Shown here: one piece after another, positions 57,381 through 64,000 of the stretch
Position numbering within the stretch: the stretch's first letter is position 1
Layout: every line of letters starts with the position of its first letter
NCBI GenBank assembly: GCA_022495005.1
Contig: JAGYXB010002071.1
Span: forward strand, 186,001 to 250,000
Direction: 5' to 3'
Origin: Rhyacophila brunnea
Taxonomy: Eukaryota > Arthropoda > Insecta > Trichoptera > Rhyacophilidae
Length of the DNA stretch: 64,000 nucleotides
Made by a program: the position numbers and the translations under genes
The notes under the pieces: model-generated
The model's database searches: none
Seen by the model: only the letters and a program-made list of their open reading frames with translations
Told to the model about the DNA's origin: nothing

Positions 57381-58262
57381 ACGGCCGTTTTGCTGGTTAT
57401 TTCTGGATAAATGATTTCAAATAAATAAGTTAATTTAATGAAACCGGCAGTCGTTATGTGAAAATGTGAAGATGTAAATTTATTTTTGTATCTGAGACCT
57501 TGTATGTACGAGTGAATCTTAGTCTTTATTATTGTATGATTATTGTTTTGACTGAGTATTAATGCCAGACAAATCTTGAACCCAGTAAAGACTAGTCGTT
57601 ATGCACTGGCCGTTATCCGTTACCCGTTACTCGTTCGTACTTATCCGCAAAATGCTGGTCACGCGATAAAAATAAACTACACACTTATTTTGAGGAAGGA
57701 TACACAGCGAAAAGTGTTTTGCTTGACGTTTTATCTCGTTACTGTTATACGATTAACCAAACTTTGAGGGTATCTTGATATAGTAACGGATTAAAGTAAT
57801 ATATACTGTGTTGTCACATTACAACCAAATTTGCAAGGGTTGTCTTAGTATTGACATGTTGGTATCTATATCAAAATAAATACATTAAGTTTGTTTATTA
57901 AAAAATAGAAACACCGCCAGTTTCAATATGTATTCAGAGATCACAGAGACTTTTAACAATATAAGAAAATACTTCAAACGGTACACGGAAATAGACTAAC
58001 AAAATAAGATGACTCGCTAAACCCAATGAGCAGATGAACTTGCCAAAGAATTAGTTCACTTCAGGTGTGCATTGCATTTTACAACTATATAACCACATTT
58101 AGCACTAGAAATGGATCTCAATAGTGTAAGGTGCTTAGTCTCAAAATAGAGGAGCATGATCGAATGGGTCAGAGCTAATCCGACTAAGCTGAAGTTGAGA
58201 GATTGAGAGTGAAGGTTAAATCCTATTCTGTCTGCATAACGCTTGTGAGTTCCAAGCAAGTG
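57381..58262. other. Unassigned spacer
   Basis: GTTATCCGTTACCCGTTACT short tandem at about 57613. No gene recognised. Confidence 0.35.
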
Positions 58263-58270
58263 GTCAGCAC

Positions 58271-58631
58271 CAGAGCATCAGAGCGGACCCATTTTTGAGT
58301 TGCTCCGCTCCGGGACTTAATACTTGCTCCACCTCCGCTCCGGGTAAAAAGTTTTGATAAGTATTATATGTATAAAAATGTTAAAAAAATTCTTCTGTCA
58401 AAAAAGTGAGGTTATCAATTATCACTTGGCAGTGTTGCTATATTTCAAATATTTCCAGTGCAAGTTGCAAAGTGTCAAAATATACTATTTTCATTGGATT
58501 TTAGGACGAAAATTTAATAATAAAAAAAAACATCCGGAGCAGTGGAGCACTACAAATTTTCGGTGCTCCGGGTAAAATCCTATTGCTCCAGTGCTCCGTG
58601 CTCCTGCTCCGAGCTGCACTCCAACGCTCTG
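58271..58631. mobile_element. hAT-type MITE, family I, GGAGC-rich ends
   Basis: 361 bp flanked by a perfect 8-bp duplication GTCAGCAC (58263-58270, 58632-58639). Ends CAGAGCATCAGAGCGGACCC and the inverse of the right end CAGAGCGTTGGAGTGCAGCT. Both sub-terminal zones carry many GCTCC/GGAGC pentamers (GCTCCGCTCC, GTGCTCCGTGCTCCTGCTCC), probably reiterated transposase-binding sites. AT-rich middle without a frame. Confidence 0.93.
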
Positions 58632-59864
58632 GTCAGCACATATGTGGATCTCTTTTTGATGTCATGGCCGCTACAATTTTAATATTAAAAAAAAAAACTC
58701 TGCTATGACTCGAGACATAAACATTTAAAATGTGTTTAAAGTTCGGACAAAAATTGAATACTTAGGTATTTTTAGTTTATATATAAACCTGTTGTAACAC
58801 CAGATAATCTTCGCATTCAGCTAGTGTTGCAACCAAAATAGTTATCGACTTAAAAACCATATCTGTGGAATTTAATATTTTTAAAATGTTACAATTTTAA
58901 ACCCCTCACGGAATAGTATAAACACTATAAACTACTAATTAATTTGAATTTTTCATCAAGTAATCTTAGTTCATGGTATTAATTATTAATGTTATGTACA
59001 TATGATTAGGTATATTAATACGTTTTGGGGAACCACACAAGAAAATAACACAATAAACCTTTATTTATTTGCAAGCGTGACATGATAATTACAAAAATAC
59101 AACGGGAATAATTCACATTTCACGTGTAAATAAATTAATTTCAACAGCCGCGTAAAAATTAAACACAAACACACAGTAATGGAGAAAACGTGTCCATTCC
59201 CCACGTGTCAAGGAGTGGCTGAAAGAAAATTGCTACAGGAAAAACGCGGCGGAAGTTTGTGTTGCTCATAAAATCTCTGCCACAGGAAGTATAACGAAGG
59301 ACTTTCAGACGAACGGCCGCTATTCCGTCCATTATACCGCGAGGCATCAAGGCTTTACTCCGCTTAAGCCTGCCAACCGGATACGGCCACCGGAACCTTC
59401 ATGTAAACGAGATTATAAAATGGTTGATGTCGTGGGAACTTACGATGATACTTACAGCTGAATAGACTCAACATCATTATGGTCTCGAATGGAACATTAA
59501 ATGAACATCAATGGCTTTTTGATTTCAATTAAGTTTATATTTTTACTACATAATATGAAAATTCATTAAGTCTTCAGAAGTAAATAAAACGTATTCTTAG
59601 TTTTAAATACGCATCCAGATTTATTTATTAAAAGTAGAATAAGTACCAAGAAATTTTGCGTTTTATAAATTAATCAATAATAAAATGCAGTTCCACCATG
59701 AATAATAATTGACAATTGACACAATAAAATAAATTTGAATATAAATATTAATACCGTCTAATAATAATAACGTCTATTTATTTTCGAATTTCATTTGATT
59801 ACGTGGCGCCTAGTTGTCCCATCGTCGAATCGTCCTAGACCTCTAATGGTGCATATTGCTGAGC
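58632..59864. other. Spacer with GC-rich island at 59.16-59.40 kb
   Basis: Mostly AT-rich. 59155-59400 is distinctly GC-rich with balanced composition and a 63-codon minus frame lacking any recognised motif. Possible conserved non-coding element or unrecognised exon. Confidence 0.35.
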
Positions 59865-60565
59865 TGAAAAGTATTTTCAAAAGTGATTTCATATTATGCC
59901 TAAAGTATAAAGTGTTCACGCAATGATTGTATGCTGCAACGCGTTAAAACCCCAAAGAAACTGATGAATACGGAGGCAGAGAAGAGTACACAGCGTGATA
60001 AAGACCACTAAGCTAATGACATGATAATAAGCCGGATATTTTGCTCGGTGAGATAAATGCGGTCATAGAGTAGTATTCGAAGAGAATTATTAAAAAAACC
60101 ACACGGTTGCTCTAAAATCCGTAGAATCGAAGAACAAAGTTTGGCTGATGGATGTGGCCAGTGACGTCCCGTGGGGGTAGGTAAATTGAGCGTTGCTTGG
60201 CAGCGGCAGTTACTCGAAGGGCGGCAAATCGAGGAGAATCATTTGGTATATATAGAAATAGCTACCCAAACTTAGTAATAACGAAAATATCTTTCCATTA
60301 AAAAAATTAGCTCACTGGCTAGAAACAAAATGTATTAATTGACATAAAAGGTTTAACAGGACTGTAATTTTTTTATCGAGTTGGAGATCTCTAGTTTGCT
60401 TCCATAATGTATAAAAAAAATGGGGCGACATTTTGGCGCTGTCCAGGGGCGGCATTTTGTCTAGGGACGTCACTGGATGTGGCAGAAAAGAAATAGATAG
60501 CGAGAAGAGTAGCAAAACCTTCATTCAGTAGTGGATTAACCCTAGGTTATAATGATAATGATTGT
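59865..60565 (+). pseudogene. RTE relic interrupted by a hAT MITE
   Basis: AAAAGTATTTTCAAAAGTGATTTC reads LKSIFKSDFILCLKYKVFTQ, matching FKSDLPLCLKRKVFNQC of the L1 RTE at 32.9 kb. The tail CCTTCATTCAGTAGTGGATT parallels the AFIQQWI end, followed by decayed TGATAATGATTG. The insertion at 60159-60475 splits it, so the RTE copy is older than the MITE. Confidence 0.78.
60159..60475. mobile_element. hAT-type MITE, family D, nested copy
   Basis: 317 bp with a perfect 8-bp duplication GATGTGGC (60151-60158, 60476-60483). Ends CAGTGACGTCCCGTGGGGGT and GTCTAGGGACGTCACTG. In the opposite orientation to the 16829 and 28781 copies, and shorter than both through a central deletion. Confidence 0.96.
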
Positions 60566-61489
60566 TGAACTGTATATTTAATATTTAATCATATTTTGTT
60601 GAATAAATTAATAAATAAATGGCGAACTTTTGTAGGATCACAGATTGTAAAGTCAATGAAAAAACTGACAGTGTAGATTTTTAATTGGATTACGTACAAA
60701 TTAATAAATTTTGATTAAAAGGAAGCATACGGAATATATCCAACACAACTACTTGTTAAAAACACCACAAGTAAGCAGATACTAGATAGAAAATATAATA
60801 TTTTAAATAATACAAAACACAGTGTGTTTGTAACAACACTCCGGAAACCTCATTAAAACTTATGCGTTGTTTTCACGTTATTAGTACCTACTTGTTCCGC
60901 AAATCCTGGGGTGAAGGAAGACAGGGATACTTTTATTTTTGCGCCACATAATCCTTTGTGTCACGCCAGTCACCTTTCCAGGCCCGCACAGCGGAGTTTG
61001 CGGAGGACTGTGGCGGAATTCGGATTGCCGGTGGAAAGCAGACTCGTCGAGGCGGGGGCGGGGCCGCTGCGGGGGGAAAATCATACCGTGATTATAATAA
61101 TTTCACCCACCGAGAAAGCCCCAGGGTAGCGGAGCAGTGACGTGCGGGATAGATGTATCAAAATGCGAAGCCGATTAAATAATTAATTAGAATACATAGT
61201 CAATATTACTGTGAGCAACGCATGAGATAAATTCTTATGCGGTTGTGTGGGTTTTTGTGAATTTTACAGTTGTTTGCCTGGAGAAACTAACACGAACTTT
61301 TTTCACGAACAAGCCCCACGTTGGGCGCCATATGTGGGTACTTACAATAACTTTGCTTATAATTATGAGAGCTATTTGAATGATTTAAATTACAGCATTT
61401 ATAGCTGTCTTCCACAACATTTATTTTTATTGATGAACTACCTGTTGTGGATATTTTTCACCTAGAGGTTTAAACATAATCACAATAAA
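60566..61489. other. Spacer with GC-rich island
   Basis: 60900-61140 is GC-rich (GAGGCGGGGGCGGGGCCGCT), with overlapping frames but no recognised protein. May be a regulatory or conserved non-coding island. Confidence 0.35.
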
Positions 61490-61625
61490 TGGGTGTTGGC
61501 TACTTGATCAACCTATTACGCCCAAGCTTTGGATACAAATGAAAAACAACATGTGAGTTTTATAGACACTGGATTCGAACCCCCCTTTATAAGCCGATAT
61601 ATTACCGCTAGTCCATCGTAAAAGT
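61490..61625 (-). mobile_element. tRNA-derived SINE, copy G (partial)
   Basis: Minus strand: tRNA-like head with GGTTCGAATCC, ACATGTTGTTTTTCAT, GTAATAGGTTGATCAAGTAG and CCAACACCCATTT, then truncated. Diverged from copies A and E. Confidence 0.75.
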
Positions 61626-63759
61626 TTTTAGTGTCGTTAAAAAAATGGATGAATATGATTAAATGTAAATAAATACGATTTTAATTTAAAGTGCAGAGTA
61701 ACCGTAGATTTGTCAGAGGCATCTAGCGACAAAATACAAAAGATGTAATGTAATAAATTTTATTGATAATTTGCATTTAAAATATTCAAATTATCAATAA
61801 GTACATAAGAATCTAAAAACATTAAAAGTTTTTTTATTTGAAAAATAAAATTGCAACTAAAAACTGTTAATATATTTTAGTCATTAGGATATAGTCTTTT
61901 CGTACGTGGCATGATATACTTACAATATGGGATTGATTGTACCAACGTATTTACAGACTTTGGTAGGAGAACGCCACTGTTGGCGAGCTAAACCCTGCTT
62001 TATCCCACCAGGGCCGCAGCGGGCGACCGCACTTTTCCTCATATACAATGTTAAAATATTGTTTTTCGGTGTCGGCCGGAGCTGTAAACTCTCGTAACAG
62101 TGACACAAGCTTAAAATGATCCCCTGCGATTCATTCGCCGCCGAAATTGTTATTTGAATTTATTTATTTATTACTCCAATATTCCCGGGCCGCGCTTTTT
62201 GCGAAAGAATAATGCGTCCCTGTATTGTTAACGGCAAATGAATTTATCCCATTTTTCATCCGTTATCCGCGCGAAAGATTATTAACTATAATAAAACAAT
62301 ATCAGATTAGGCCCATAATATACCTATTATATCGGTGATCCACAACCCCTATATCAGAAGGATCAATTTAATTATATATTTTATAGTATATTTATTACAT
62401 AGTTTTTCGTAACAGGTAACAGAAACATACCTATATATAAATATGAAAAATATTCGCAACGAATGGAATTTGAATCAATAACGATCTCATATCCTACATG
62501 GCTGTTCAATATTCTTGTCTTTAATGTTTGATGGAGGATAAATCAAGCCAAAATATTGAAATTATAATTTATATACATATTAAATTGATAAGAAAATAAT
62601 AGCAACATTTTAAACATCATTTTCATGGAATGCAGATACCTACATGTTTAATAAAACCATCCACGTTGTGTGAAAACTGCTCCTATTTTACAACGTTTTT
62701 ATTAGCTCGTATTCTTGTTTTTCCGGTGGTTGTTTGTCCAGTACAAATCATGCAATCGATTTTTAACTAACTTCCCGACTAGCTAGACATTTGAAACTTT
62801 TAGAATATATCAGAACACGATGCCAATGCATTCTTTTAATACTTTTGGCCATCTTTAAGCAGAATTGAATTCATTTTCAGTTAATTCTGTTTTGTATGGA
62901 AAGTTATTTCAGAAATATCCGTAAAATGTAAAAGACTATTATTGGTTGCTAAGGGGGTAGTCCTAGCAACTAAATTATTAATATATACGTGCGTTACTAT
63001 AGAAATCAAAATGAAATGTCAAAAACAAATTTCAGTATTCTATATTTGTTTGTTTTTTATTTAGTTCATATCAAGTACAAGTTTGAGCATATTGAGCATA
63101 ATAATTCAACAGAAAATTTAAAAACGTTGTATGTAAAAATTTGTTTTTATCCTGTAATTATTTAATATGTCATTTGTACTCGTTTAATTCTCTGCACCTG
63201 AATTAACAGATAAACATATTTTTATTCAACGTTCTGGAAACCTAGCCCAGGGTAGGCAATTATTCAGACATATCTAAAATAATAGATATTTCATTTAGTT
63301 AGCGGGCGTAAAAATGGCATGGAGAACCACGGGTTATGTACCACTGTCTTGTATCCTTCTTTATCTATAGAAGGGGTATGAAGTGGATATTTTATTATCT
63401 GTATCAGTATTGCGATGTATTTATTCAACTTTTTCAAGGTCACATTCATTGGGGTTTACATTTCATTAGTTGGGAAAGCGTGCCAAAAGTGGACCAGACG
63501 TAAAGGTATGAATCTTGGGTCTAAATTGGACGATTGCGTCGCGTACATTATCCATACATAATAATACGTCATATAGGAGTAAATCTACGGAAAAAAGCAA
63601 AGAAGGCAGTGGCCCACTGACAGCTGCTGTCAAAATATCAACGTAAACAAGGAGATTTGAAAATATTTGCTGCGAGAAATATACGTAGCTATGAATATTT
63701 TGCAGGTTATAATAATGTGTTATTGCATTTGAGAAGCCGTAGAGAATATTATAATATAC
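61626..63759. other. Spacer with GC-rich block at 61.96-62.29 kb
   Basis: No gene supported. 61960-62290 has balanced composition with CpG-containing words (GGGCCGCAGCGGGCGACCGC, CCCGGGCCGCGCTTTTTGCG) but no recognisable coding frame. It looks like a conserved regulatory-type sequence. The rest is AT-rich. Confidence 0.35.
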
Positions 63760-64000
63760 TAGCTGACCCGGCAAACGTTGTTCTGCCATATAAATTATTT
63801 CTAGTGAATATTTTGGTTGTTAAATAAAAAATAACGAATGTATCGTAAGTGTGTGGGGATGGGATCTATGACAGAAAGAGGAATAGAGCGCTGTAGACGA
63901 TGACCGCCGATAAAAACAAAAAAACATCAACCATTCATTTTCTCAATTCAAAATGAGTAATGATGTTCATAATGAATGAATTACCTGTGACAGGATCTCG
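63760..64000 (+). repeat. Dispersed insect repeat, runs off the window
   Basis: Begins ACTAGCTGACCCGGCAAACG then TTGTTCTGCCATATAAAT, wording I recall from dispersed repeats in several insect genomes. The class cannot be set from this fragment and the right end is outside the window. Confidence 0.4.

Noticed and set aside
63466..63789. 107-codon minus ORF at the right edge
   Set aside because: Its start lies in the dispersed repeat at 63.76 kb and the rest has no recognised domain.
1..64000. CRISPR array, operon, prophage or bacterial insertion
   Set aside because: No regularly spaced repeats, no dense same-strand coding blocks, and composition and splice signals are those of an animal nuclear genome.
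1..64000. LTR retrotransposon or endogenous virus
   Set aside because: No paired long terminal repeats, gag, protease or integrase motifs seen; all reverse transcriptase fragments have LINE-type context.

Overview
The window is an AT-rich, repeat-dense stretch of animal nuclear DNA, most likely from an insect. The evidence is GT-AG introns, a CD36-family gene with small exons, mariner, pogo and hAT elements, RTE-type LINEs and a tRNA-derived SINE. I cannot tell a hemipteran from a lepidopteran or another order by reading alone. There is no sign of bacterial, phage or plasmid DNA.

Positions 1-7.8 kb hold the only host gene I can support: the 3' half of a class B scavenger receptor (CD36 family) on the + strand. 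It has five exons (1-161, 1295-1506, 3226-3492, 6021-6128, 7374-7611), all joined in frame at GT-AG sites. It carries the six-cysteine pattern, N-glycosylation sequons and the C-terminal membrane anchor, with a poly(A) signal at 7786. The 5' part lies left of the window. Its introns are loaded with short transposons.

Positions 8-64 kb are intergenic or belong to introns of genes I cannot see. The content is layered transposon debris. There are two copies of a mariner deletion derivative and two RTE-like LINEs with most of their domains (30.3-33.4 kb on +, 23.3-26.4 kb on -). Two 5'-truncated LINE insertions have perfect 13-bp target-site duplications, and several older LINE tails are present. 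There is a tRNA-headed SINE family, a hAT transposase relic, and many non-autonomous DNA elements. I could delimit several of the latter to the base because their target duplications survive: 8 bp for the hAT type, TA for pogo and mariner, TWA for the PIF/Harbinger-like type. Some insertions are nested, for example a 317-bp hAT MITE inside an old RTE tail at 60.16 kb.

From about 36.7 to 50 kb and 55.7 to 64 kb the DNA is mostly anonymous AT-rich sequence. A few GC-rich islands (46.4, 59.2, 60.95 and 62.1 kb) could be conserved non-coding elements or unseen exons. One ORF at 53.6 kb reads like real protein but I do not recognise it. I found no undescribed cellular system. The most distinctive material is the collection of precisely bounded MITE families, including families whose copies differ by internal deletion, and a LINE family whose two copies carry a stop codon at the same place.
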